Assembly (NCBI GenBank): GCA_026014665.1
Contig: JAOZHX010000008.1
Coordinates: 150,624 to 214,623 of the forward strand
Direction of reading: 5' to 3'
DNA from: Candidatus Bathyarchaeota archaeon
GTDB lineage: Archaea > Thermoproteota > Bathyarchaeia > Bathyarchaeales > Bathycorpusculaceae
DNA length: 64,000 nt
Shown: one piece after another, positions 40,067-48,078 of the stretch
Numbering within the stretch: position 1 is the first letter of the stretch
Layout of the letters: each line of letters starts with the position of its first letter
The notes under the pieces: model-generated
Database searches by the model: none
Told to the model about the DNA's origin: nothing
The model's input: only the letters and a program-made list of their open reading frames with translations
Made by a program: the position numbers and the translations under genes

Positions 40067-41965
40067 CTACTTTACTTTGTAGTCTTCTGAGTCGACTACT
40101 CGTTCGCCTTCGGGTCCAGGTGTGCCGCTGGTTGGTGGTGGCTGTGGTCCTGTGTTTTGTTGTGGTCCTGGTTGTTGTGCTTGTTGTTTGGCGTATTCTT
40201 GTGCTGCTTGCTGGTAGACTTTGGTTCCGACTTCTTGGAGCACTTTTTGGAGTGCGTCGGATTTGGCTTTGATTTGTGCGATGTCGTTGGTGGCGAGTGC
40301 ATTTTTGAGTTCGGTTACGGCTGTGTCGATTTTGCTTGTTTCTTCGGTTGAGAGTTTTCCTGCAAGGTCAGTTTTTGTGCGTTCAGCTGTGTAGATTAGA
40401 CTGTCGGCGTTGTTGCGTGTTTCTGCTTCTTCTTTCTTCTTTCGGTCTTGCTCTGCGAATTGTTCTGCTTCTCGGATAAGACGCTCTTTTTCTTCTTTGG
40501 ACAGCTTGGTTGAAGCCGTGATTGTGATTCTGTTTTCTTTGCCTGTACCACGATCTTTTGCAGTTACGTTGAGGATGCCGTTAGCGTCGATGTCAAAGGT
40601 GACTTCTATCTGGGGTACGCCTCGGGGTGCTGGCGGCAAATCAACAAGATTAAACATGCCTAAAGATACGTTGTCAGCTGCCATGGGGCGTTCGCCTTGG
40701 AGCACGTGGATGGTTACGGCGGTTTGGAAGTCTGCGGCTGTTGTGAAGACCTGACTTCGTTTCGTCGGTATGGTTGTGTTCTTTTCGAGCACTTTAGTCA
40801 TGACACCGCCCAAGGTTTCTACACCCAAGCTTAGCGGAGTGACGTCAAGGAGCAGAAGGTCGGTGACTTCACCGGTTACGACGCCTGCTTGGATAGCTGC
40901 ACCTATGGCGACGGATTCCATGGGGTCAATGCCGCGTTCAGGGGCTTTGCCAAGGATCTGCTCTACGAAGCGTTGGACTAGAGGCATTCTGGTCATGCCG
41001 CCGATGAGGATGATTTTATCGACTTGTTGTGGGGTGAGTTTGGCATCTTCGAGTGCTTTTAGCAGGGTTGGTCTTGTTTTTTCAATGATTGGTTGTGCGA
41101 GTGATTCAAGTTTTGTTCGAGTGAGTGTCATGTGAAGGTGTTTGGGTCCTGAAGCGTCGGCTGTTAAGAATGGCAAGTCAATGTCGGTGCTCATTAGTGT
41201 GGAGAGTTCGATTTTGGCTTTTTCTGCGGCATCCTTTAGTCTGCTCATAGCCATGCGGTCTCCGCTGATGTCTATGCCCGTTTGCCGCTTGAATTCTTCC
41301 AAGATGTAGCCCATGACTGCGTTATCCACGTCTGTTCCGCCAAGTTGTGTATCGCCGCTCGTGCTGAGAACTTGAAAAACGCCTTTGCCGAAATCCATCA
41401 ACGTAACGTCGTGGGTGCCCCCGCCGAAGCTAAAGACAAGGATTTTCATTTCATGCTGTAGTTTATCGATGCCATATGCAAGACATGCTGCTGTTGGCTC
41501 GTTGATGATGCGCATAACTTGGAAGCCTGCAATTTCCCCTGCATCTTTGGTTGCTTGACGTTGGTTATCGTTGAAGTGGGCTGGAACGGTTATGACGGCT
41601 TTGTTTATGGTTCCGCCCAGGTAGGTTTCAGCATCCTTTTTGATTTTCTGCAGTATAAAAGCGCTAATTTGCTGTGGAGTGTATTCCTTGCCATAAATGC
41701 GCGCTTTGTAATCGCTTCCCATTTTGCGTTTGATTTCAAAAATTGTTCCTTCAGGGTTGGTGGTAGCTTGCCGTTTCGCTGGTTCACCTACTAATAGTTG
41801 GCCGTCCTTTGTGAAGGCAACGACCGAAGGGAACATTTTTCCAGCTATCGTAGGTCCCTCCGCGCTGGGAATGACAGTTGCGTGCCCGCCTTCATATATT
41901 GCGGCTGCTGAATTGGTTGTTCCTAAATCGATTCCTAAGACTTTTTGATTTGTTTTTTGACTCAC
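40067..41965 (-). CDS. dnaK: molecular chaperone DnaK (Hsp70)
   Basis: [46 protein letters not shown]; variant [13 protein letters not shown] phosphate-2 motif. Confidence 0.97.
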   Translation of the reverse strand: MSQKTNQKVLGIDLGTTNSAAAIYEGGHATVIPSAEGPTIAGKMFPSVVAFTKDGQLLVGEPAKRQATTNPEGTIFEIKRKMGSDYKARIYGKEYTPQQISAFILQKIKKDAETYLGGTINKAVITVPAHFNDNQRQATKDAGEIAGFQVMRIINEPTAACLAYGIDKLQHEMKILVFSFGGGTHDVTLMDFGKGVFQVLSTSGDTQLGGTDVDNAVMGYILEEFKRQTGIDISGDRMAMSRLKDAAEKAKIELSTLMSTDIDLPFLTADASGPKHLHMTLTRTKLESLAQPIIEKTRPTLLKALEDAKLTPQQVDKIILIGGMTRMPLVQRFVEQILGKAPERGIDPMESVAIGAAIQAGVVTGEVTDLLLLDVTPLSLGVETLGGVMTKVLEKNTTIPTKRSQVFTTAADFQTAVTIHVLQGERPMAADNVSLGMFNLVDLPPAPRGVPQIEVTFDIDANGILNVTAKDRGTGKENRITITASTKLSKEEKERLIREAEQFAEQDRKKKEEAETRNNADSLIYTAERTKTDLAGKLSTEETSKIDTAVTELKNALATNDIAQIKAKSDALQKVLQEVGTKVYQQAAQEYAKQQAQQPGPQQNTGPQPPPTSGTPGPEGERVVDSEDYKVK

Positions 41966-42504
41966 TGTTTGTTTTCCTCCATTTTATTATTTATTTTACT
42001 TTGATTTTTTGACTTGATTGCCACTTTGACGATGCTGGGTCGAATTACTCTGCCCCTCAAAGTGTATCCTTTACGAACCTGCTCAATTACAGTCGATTCT
42101 TCAACATCGTCTTTTTCCACAGCGATGACGGCGTTGTGGAGTGAGGGATCAAAAGTTTTCCCTTGCGGGTCAGGTATTTCAGAAACGCCTTCCTGCTCAA
42201 GAACCTTTCTGAGCTTTTTTAGAGTCATCTCTACTCCCTCGAGTAAACCCGAAGTGGACGGGGTGGAGATTTCGCCGTTTTTAATGGCTAATTCTAGCTC
42301 GTCAACAACTTCTAGAAGCTGGATGATTATGCGTTCGTTAGAGTAGCATTTTATTTGCTCTGCTTCTCGGTCAAAGCGTTTCTTTAGGTTCTCAAAGTCA
42401 GCCTGCAAGTACTTAAGTCTGTTCAAGTAATCTTCTGAGCGTTTTTTTTCTGATTCGAGGCGCTCTTCAAAATTTGCTGCTTGTAATTCTTTGTCCTCAA
42501 CCAT
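41962..42504 (-). CDS. grpE: nucleotide exchange factor GrpE
   Basis: [16 protein letters not shown]...[12 protein letters not shown]...[27 protein letters not shown]; 4-bp overlap with dnaK. Confidence 0.95.
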   Translation of the reverse strand: MVEDKELQAANFEERLESEKKRSEDYLNRLKYLQADFENLKKRFDREAEQIKCYSNERIIIQLLEVVDELELAIKNGEISTPSTSGLLEGVEMTLKKLRKVLEQEGVSEIPDPQGKTFDPSLHNAVIAVEKDDVEESTVIEQVRKGYTLRGRVIRPSIVKVAIKSKNQSKINNKMEENKQ

Positions 42505-42528
42505 GGGTGGAATCCCTCTTGATTTACG

Positions 42529-42933
42529 CTATGCGATGTATTTCTGTTTTTTTGTGGGCGTGCTTGGCTGTTCGGGTGCTGCTTCGGGTAAACTCGGAGT
42601 CTGTTGCTGGGTTGTGGACAGGTTTGATTGTTGGACGAGTTTTTTAAATATGATTTCGGCAACTTGGTCTCCGACGGCTTCTTCTTTGAGTTCGTCGTTG
42701 AAGAAATGCTTTTTGAAGGATTCGATAATTTCGTTCTTGTTGATGATAACGTTGGGGTTATCGCTGTCATTCCACGCTGACGACATGACTTTGTGTCCTA
42801 GTTCTATGAAGATATTGACCATTGTGGTATAATCTATGTCGAAAGGAGCGTCGCCAGTGAGGAACCGCCCCTTGGTAAGCAGGATTTTTTTATCGTTTTC
42901 TGGGGTTACCGTTAAACTTCGACGCATACACAT
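42529..42933 (-). CDS. hypothetical protein leading the grpE-dnaK operon
   Basis: 134-aa ORF, 24 bp upstream of grpE, same strand, promoter elements upstream. Confidence 0.7.
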   Translation of the reverse strand: MCMRRSLTVTPENDKKILLTKGRFLTGDAPFDIDYTTMVNIFIELGHKVMSSAWNDSDNPNVIINKNEIIESFKKHFFNDELKEEAVGDQVAEIIFKKLVQQSNLSTTQQQTPSLPEAAPEQPSTPTKKQKYIA

Positions 42934-42969
42934 ACACCCGCATCAGTGCTTTTGCACCGTTTCACCTAC

Positions 42970-42983
42970 TGCACACCTGTGCA
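42970..42983. promoter_or_regulatory. palindrome TGCACA-CC-TGTGCA downstream of a TATA-like element (minus TTTATAAG, ~42990-42998)
   Basis: Perfect 6-bp arms, 37 bp upstream of the start of the hyp-grpE-dnaK operon. Confidence 0.45.
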
Positions 42984-43142
42984 TGCCTGCTTATAAATTT
43001 TCTGCCGAGAAGTAACAAAAAATAAGATTACAAAACTAACGCCTATATGAGATACAAAATGCATCCTAATTATAATACGGACTGCGTTTAGTCGCATACA
43101 AATATTCGAGAAACAGAAACAAAAAAGAGAGGGGTTTTGGGT

Positions 43143-43574
43143 TTAAACCGTAAATGTTGGCGCTCCAGCGCTGAACCAGCCTAAACTTATTCCGATCAAT
43201 GCCAAAATGAATGCAATGATAAGCCAGATTATGACCGCTATGATCACAGCAACGATACTAATTGCCAATGCTTTAAGCCAGCCACAGTCGAAGAAATGCT
43301 TAACCAAAGCTAACCAAACGATCAACAGCACCACATACGCCAGCAGAGTGGAAAAAACACCAAACAGTTCCGCAAACACCATCTCCAACAGGAAACCTGT
43401 GAAGTAGAAGATCACTGTTCCGAGTACCACAATCCAGACTGCATCCGTAAACTTTGCGTTGTGTTTGCCAGCTATAAGTCGCCCAGAAATCCATAGTGCA
43501 GGAGCAACAGCAATAACCCAAAATATAATGTTAATTACTAAATCTATTAGTGTGCCTACTATGTCAATTGCCAC
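43143..43574 (-). CDS. small polytopic membrane protein
   Basis: 143-aa, four hydrophobic segments. Confidence 0.7.
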   Translation of the reverse strand: MAIDIVGTLIDLVINIIFWVIAVAPALWISGRLIAGKHNAKFTDAVWIVVLGTVIFYFTGFLLEMVFAELFGVFSTLLAYVVLLIVWLALVKHFFDCGWLKALAISIVAVIIAVIIWLIIAFILALIGISLGWFSAGAPTFTV

Positions 43575-43649
43575 TTTTTTCTTCTCCTAAAAGCCTTGGA
43601 ATAGACTATCCAAGCCAGCGCTTAAAAATTTTACTTACAAGCCGCTGCC

Positions 43650-44765
43650 TCAGAGGCGAAACTTGCTCTTCTTTGAAGAAGCATCTGGATTCAACTCCTT
43701 AGCCAATTGCTCTAGAAGAGCTCTCTGTTGATTCGTCAACCTCTCGGGTACACTAATGCCGATGCGAACCAGCAAATCGCCTCTGCCGTAACCTCGAAAG
43801 CGAGGCATACCCTTCCCACGCAACGTGATAACTTCACCAACTTGCGTTCCAGCACGCACCTTAACCGTTGCTTGACCTTCGAGCGTGGGCACTGAGATTT
43901 CTGCTCCAAGCGCAGCCTGCGGAAAACTAATCAAAGCAACGTACCATAAGTCATCGCCTTCACGTAGAAACAGCTTATGCGGCTTAATATGCACCAACAC
44001 GTAGAGATCACCCGGTTCACCACCGTTTGGTGCGGTTTCACCTTCGCCCCTCAAGCGAAGTTGATAGCCTTCGTCGATGCCCATCGGGATTTTGACTGCG
44101 ATTTTGCGTCGTTTACGTACAAGTCCTGTTCCATGGCAAGTGCTGCAGGGAATATCAATGAGTGTGCCTTTACCTTTACAGGTTGGGCAAGCGGTGACCA
44201 TACGCATGTACATACCGAAAGCGGTTCGATTTACGTTTTCCACTTGTCCAGTGCCATGACATCGTGGACAGATTTTGGGTTGGGTGCCCGGTGCTGCGCC
44301 TGTGCCATGGCAGGTTTCGCATTTTTCTGTTCGAGGAATTTCAATTTCTTTTTCGGTGCCTTTGGCGGCTTCTTCGAGGGTAATTTCTAGGTCGTATGCT
44401 ATGTCTTGGCCTTTGTTGTTGCGTTGATATCCCCCAAATCCTCCGCCGAAGAAGGTTCGGAAGAGGTCGCCAAAGCCCATATCACGAAATATGGTTTCGA
44501 AGTCTGCGCCACGGAATATGTCTTCGCTAGTGTAGCGTTGGTCAAATCCAGCGTGGCCTAATTGGTCGTATTGTTGGCGTTTTTGGTCGTCGCTTAGGAC
44601 TGCGTATGCTTCGCTTATTTCTTTGAATTTTTCTTCTGCCCCTGGGTCTTTGTTGCGGTCTGGGTGGTATTGAAGGGCGAGTTTTCTGTAAGCGTCCTTG
44701 ATTTGGTCTTTTGTGGCGTCTTTTGGTACGCCGAGAACTTCGTAATAGTCTCGTTTTTCCGCCAT
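43650..44765 (-). CDS. dnaJ: molecular chaperone DnaJ (Hsp40)
   Basis: [40 protein letters not shown], four CxxCxGxG motifs; start at 44765 preferred to the track's 44822. Confidence 0.96.
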   Translation of the reverse strand: MAEKRDYYEVLGVPKDATKDQIKDAYRKLALQYHPDRNKDPGAEEKFKEISEAYAVLSDDQKRQQYDQLGHAGFDQRYTSEDIFRGADFETIFRDMGFGDLFRTFFGGGFGGYQRNNKGQDIAYDLEITLEEAAKGTEKEIEIPRTEKCETCHGTGAAPGTQPKICPRCHGTGQVENVNRTAFGMYMRMVTACPTCKGKGTLIDIPCSTCHGTGLVRKRRKIAVKIPMGIDEGYQLRLRGEGETAPNGGEPGDLYVLVHIKPHKLFLREGDDLWYVALISFPQAALGAEISVPTLEGQATVKVRAGTQVGEVITLRGKGMPRFRGYGRGDLLVRIGISVPERLTNQQRALLEQLAKELNPDASSKKSKFRL

Positions 44766-44819
44766 AGGTTTCTTACCGTTAGGTTTAATTTTTTTTGGCT
44801 TTGTTAAGGATGCATCGGA

Positions 44820-44838
44820 CAAAGATTTATAGTCTTTG
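44820..44838 (-). promoter_or_regulatory. inverted repeat CAAAGA-CTATAAA-TCTTTG enclosing a TATA-like box upstream of dnaJ
   Basis: Minus strand reads CAAAGACTATAAATCTTTG, 55 bp upstream of the dnaJ ATG. Confidence 0.5.
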
Positions 44839-45013
44839 TTTGTTCTGTATTGATTTTTGGGCGTTGCCTGATTTGGGTTTGATTTGACATATTGTACGCG
44901 CTATGCAATAAGCTTAGAAGTTAGCGATGGCTTAATTTCAAAATCAAAAGTGGCCTACGTAAACGAGTTAGATGGTCTTATGTGAGTTTTATGATATTTT
45001 GACGTTTTAATTA

Positions 45014-45199
45014 TTTATGTGGGTGTGGCGGTTTTGGGGTTGCCACATGGTGGTTTGTGGGTTTGGTTGCTTTTTGGGTTTGGGCGTTTTCTCTTTGGCT
45101 TTTTAGGTGTGGCACAAGCAACCACGCCACACGCTCAACATGGGTCCATGTCGAAAACGCTGCGGTGTGGATGTGGAGGCATGTATAGCTTGTTTTTTT
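45014..45199 (+). repeat. copy D of dispersed structured intergenic repeat
   Basis: tttatgtgggtgtggcggttttggggttgccacatgg...ggtgtggcacaagcaaccacgcc...caacatgggtccatgtc...gcatgtatagcttgttttttt. Confidence 0.88.
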
Positions 45200-45376
45200 C
45201 TCACATGAACCAAAGGACAGCCAAAGTGCACCACAAGCTGGACACAGATCCGCTAACTCACACCCAGCACACCGCATAAAACCTTAGTGTTCCCTATAGA
45301 AATTTGATGATGATTTCTATTCTAATTTTCTGTTAAAAAAATAAAAAAAAACAAAATAAGATAGGTTGGTGGTTGG

Positions 45377-47338
45377 TTATTTCTTTTCTAGTTGTTTGCG
45401 TAGTTCGTTGTAGGTGGCTTTGATGTCTTCGATGCTTCCTTCGTCTTCGATGGTGCTGGTGTCGCCGAGTGGTGCGCCTGTTAAGACTGCTTTTAGCAAT
45501 CTACGCATAATTTTGCCGCTTCGTGTTTTGGGAAGTTTGTTGACAAAGACGACTGCGTCTGGGGTTGCGATGGGGCCAATGGTAACCCTGACGTGTTTTA
45601 CGAGTTCAGCTCGGAGTTCTTCTGAGGGCTGAAAATTGCCACGTAGCACAACAAATGCGACTGGAACTTCGCCTTTTACTGCGTCTTCTTTGCCCATGAC
45701 TGCTGCTTCAGAAACTGCTGGGTGCGAAACCAACGCGCTCTCAAGCTCAACAGTGCCAATGCGGTGGCCTGCAACCTTGAGGACCTCGTCTGCTCTGCCA
45801 AGGAGCCAGAAGTAACCCTCAGGGTCACGGATTGCGTAATCACCGACATAATAAATTCCTGGCCACCTTCCAAAGTATGTTTGTTTAAAGCGGTCGGGAT
45901 CTTTCCAGATGGTTTGCAGCATTCCTGGCCAAGGTGACTTGATTACAAGGTAGCCTTTGGTTCCCTGTGGAACTGATTGACCTTTGTCGTCGAAGATGTC
46001 TGCATCAACTGCTGGCAAAGGCAGCGTGGCTGAACCCGGTTTTAGCGGCGTTAGTTCTATGCCCGACGCTGGAGAAATCATGAATCCTCCTGTTTCGGTT
46101 TGCCACCATGTGTCGATAATGGGTAGTCGTTCTTTGCCTATGACTCGGTAGTACCATTTCCATGCTTCAGGGTTTATGGGTTCACCGACAGAACCGAGTT
46201 CACGAAGGGTGCTAAGGTCATGTTTGAGGACCCATTGTTCGCCGAATTTCATGAACATGCGCACTGCGGTAGGTGTACCATAGAGGATGGTGATGCCGTG
46301 GCGTTCAATCATCTCCCACCAGCGGTCCTGTGCAGGGTAATCTGGGGTGCCTTCAAAGAGAAACGCAGTTAAACCCATGCTTAGCGGCGCATAAACGTTG
46401 TAGGTGTGTCCTGTTATCCAGCCGATGTCGGCCACACACCAATAAATATCCTCATCAGTGGGGTTAAAAGCCCATTTAAGCGTCCAATACGCCCAAACAA
46501 GGTAGCCGCCTGTGCCATGCTGAACACCTTTAGGCTTACCGGTTGTTCCAGAAGTGTAAAGTATGAAAAGCGGATCAGTGGAACTGAGGCTTTCAGGTTC
46601 AACGTAAACGTTGGCGCCTACATTAGCTAAAACATCATGGTACCAAACATCTCGCCCTTCCTTCATCTGTACGGCTTGGCCGGTTCTTTTGACCACTATG
46701 ACTTTTTCAATGCTGGGCATGTTTGGCAGGGCTCGGTCAGCAGTGTCTTTTATGGCAACAGGCTTCCCACGACGGAAAGACCCATCTGAAGTCACAAGGA
46801 TCTTGGCGCCACAATCGTTAACTCGATCAGCAAGAGCTTCTGCGCTAAAGCCTGAGAAAACAACAGCGTGGACGCCTCCGATGCGGGCGGTCGCCAAAAG
46901 TGTGATCGGCAATTCAGGGATGACAGGCAGGAATACTGCGATGCGGTCGCCTTTTTTTACGCCGAGGTCTTTGAAGACTTGGGCAAGCCTGTTAACTTCA
47001 CGGTAAAGATGGTAATAAGTGTAGGTTTTAACTTCACCCATTTCGCCTTCCCAAATGTAAGCGATTTTGTTTTTGCGGTGACTTTTCACATGCCTATCAA
47101 GGGCGTTGTAGGAGATGTTGAGTTTCCCATCAGGGAACCACTTGTAAAACGGCGGGTTTGAATCATCCAGCACCTTGCTAAACGGCACAAACCAGTCGAT
47201 GGCTTTGGCTTTCTCAGCCCAAAATTCGTGCGGATTCTTGATGGAACGCTCCCATTCCTTTCGCCTGATTTCTCCAGAAGAAACCTTGGCGTTACTTGGA
47301 CTATACTTTTCGTCGAACGGTAAACTAGCTTCCGACAT
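45377..47338 (-). CDS. acsA: acetyl-CoA synthetase, AMP-forming
   Basis: PLFILYTSGTTGKPKGVQHGTGGYLV, DTWWQTETGGF, KTRSGKIMRRLLKA; MSEASLPFDE start favoured. Confidence 0.95.
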   Translation of the reverse strand: MSEASLPFDEKYSPSNAKVSSGEIRRKEWERSIKNPHEFWAEKAKAIDWFVPFSKVLDDSNPPFYKWFPDGKLNISYNALDRHVKSHRKNKIAYIWEGEMGEVKTYTYYHLYREVNRLAQVFKDLGVKKGDRIAVFLPVIPELPITLLATARIGGVHAVVFSGFSAEALADRVNDCGAKILVTSDGSFRRGKPVAIKDTADRALPNMPSIEKVIVVKRTGQAVQMKEGRDVWYHDVLANVGANVYVEPESLSSTDPLFILYTSGTTGKPKGVQHGTGGYLVWAYWTLKWAFNPTDEDIYWCVADIGWITGHTYNVYAPLSMGLTAFLFEGTPDYPAQDRWWEMIERHGITILYGTPTAVRMFMKFGEQWVLKHDLSTLRELGSVGEPINPEAWKWYYRVIGKERLPIIDTWWQTETGGFMISPASGIELTPLKPGSATLPLPAVDADIFDDKGQSVPQGTKGYLVIKSPWPGMLQTIWKDPDRFKQTYFGRWPGIYYVGDYAIRDPEGYFWLLGRADEVLKVAGHRIGTVELESALVSHPAVSEAAVMGKEDAVKGEVPVAFVVLRGNFQPSEELRAELVKHVRVTIGPIATPDAVVFVNKLPKTRSGKIMRRLLKAVLTGAPLGDTSTIEDEGSIEDIKATYNELRKQLEKK

Positions 47339-47424
47339 ATTCTCAATCCTAAGTTGCACGAAAAATAAACCCTTAGGAATATAAACTTTTCAACATAATA
47401 AATAAAAAATGAAATGGGTGTTTT

Positions 47425-48021
47425 TTAGCTCATTGGAAATATTGGCAAAACTGTTCTATGGTGCGCTTCGTTGAGTACTTCTGCGAAAGCAAGGTAAACT
47501 GCGCTTGCACCGCATATGACGCCTTCGATGCCTGTAATGGTGTTGAAAGTTACTGAGCCAAACAGAACAGGGTTGCCTGTTAAGTCGCGTATGGTCAACA
47601 TGAAGAACAGCACAGTTAAACTGAGGAATACAAATTGCAGTGTGCGGTTAGTCTTGAGGGTGCCAAAGTACATCGCAAATGTGAACAAGCCCCACATGAA
47701 GAAGTAAGCCGCCATCGAGGTTTCTGAAGGTGCGCTTAAGCCAGCTATGAAGGTTAATTTGGGCAAAACTAGCAGCAACACAAGAGACCACCAGAAAAGC
47801 CCATAAGAACTGAAAGCTACCGTGCCAAACGTGTTGCCTTTTCTGAATTCCATAGCTCCAACTATAACCTGCGCTAATCCACCGTAAGCCAAGCCCATAG
47901 CTAAAATCATGCTGTCTAAACCGAATAATCCAGCGTTGTGCAGGTTTAACAGGACAGTAGTCAAGCCAAAGCCCAATAGCCCCAAAGGTGCAGGGTTCGC
48001 GAATTTTTCACTCAGAGTCAT
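47425..48021 (-). CDS. GPR1/FUN34/YaaH (SatP) family acetate transporter-like protein
   Basis: [27 protein letters not shown]...[25 protein letters not shown]. Confidence 0.92.
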   Translation of the reverse strand: MTLSEKFANPAPLGLLGFGLTTVLLNLHNAGLFGLDSMILAMGLAYGGLAQVIVGAMEFRKGNTFGTVAFSSYGLFWWSLVLLLVLPKLTFIAGLSAPSETSMAAYFFMWGLFTFAMYFGTLKTNRTLQFVFLSLTVLFFMLTIRDLTGNPVLFGSVTFNTITGIEGVICGASAVYLAFAEVLNEAHHRTVLPIFPMS

Positions 48022-48078
48022 TTGTAGTCACTTTTTAACCGAGTGTGTGTTAATTTGAATATAACCCTTTCTAATTTG

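Noticed and set aside
40157-41948. Several plus-strand ORFs of 64-121 aa across dnaK
   Set aside because: Antisense to a highly conserved gene; no independent coding evidence. The same applies to ORFs antisense to pyrG, alaS, acsA, porA/B and the P-type ATPases.
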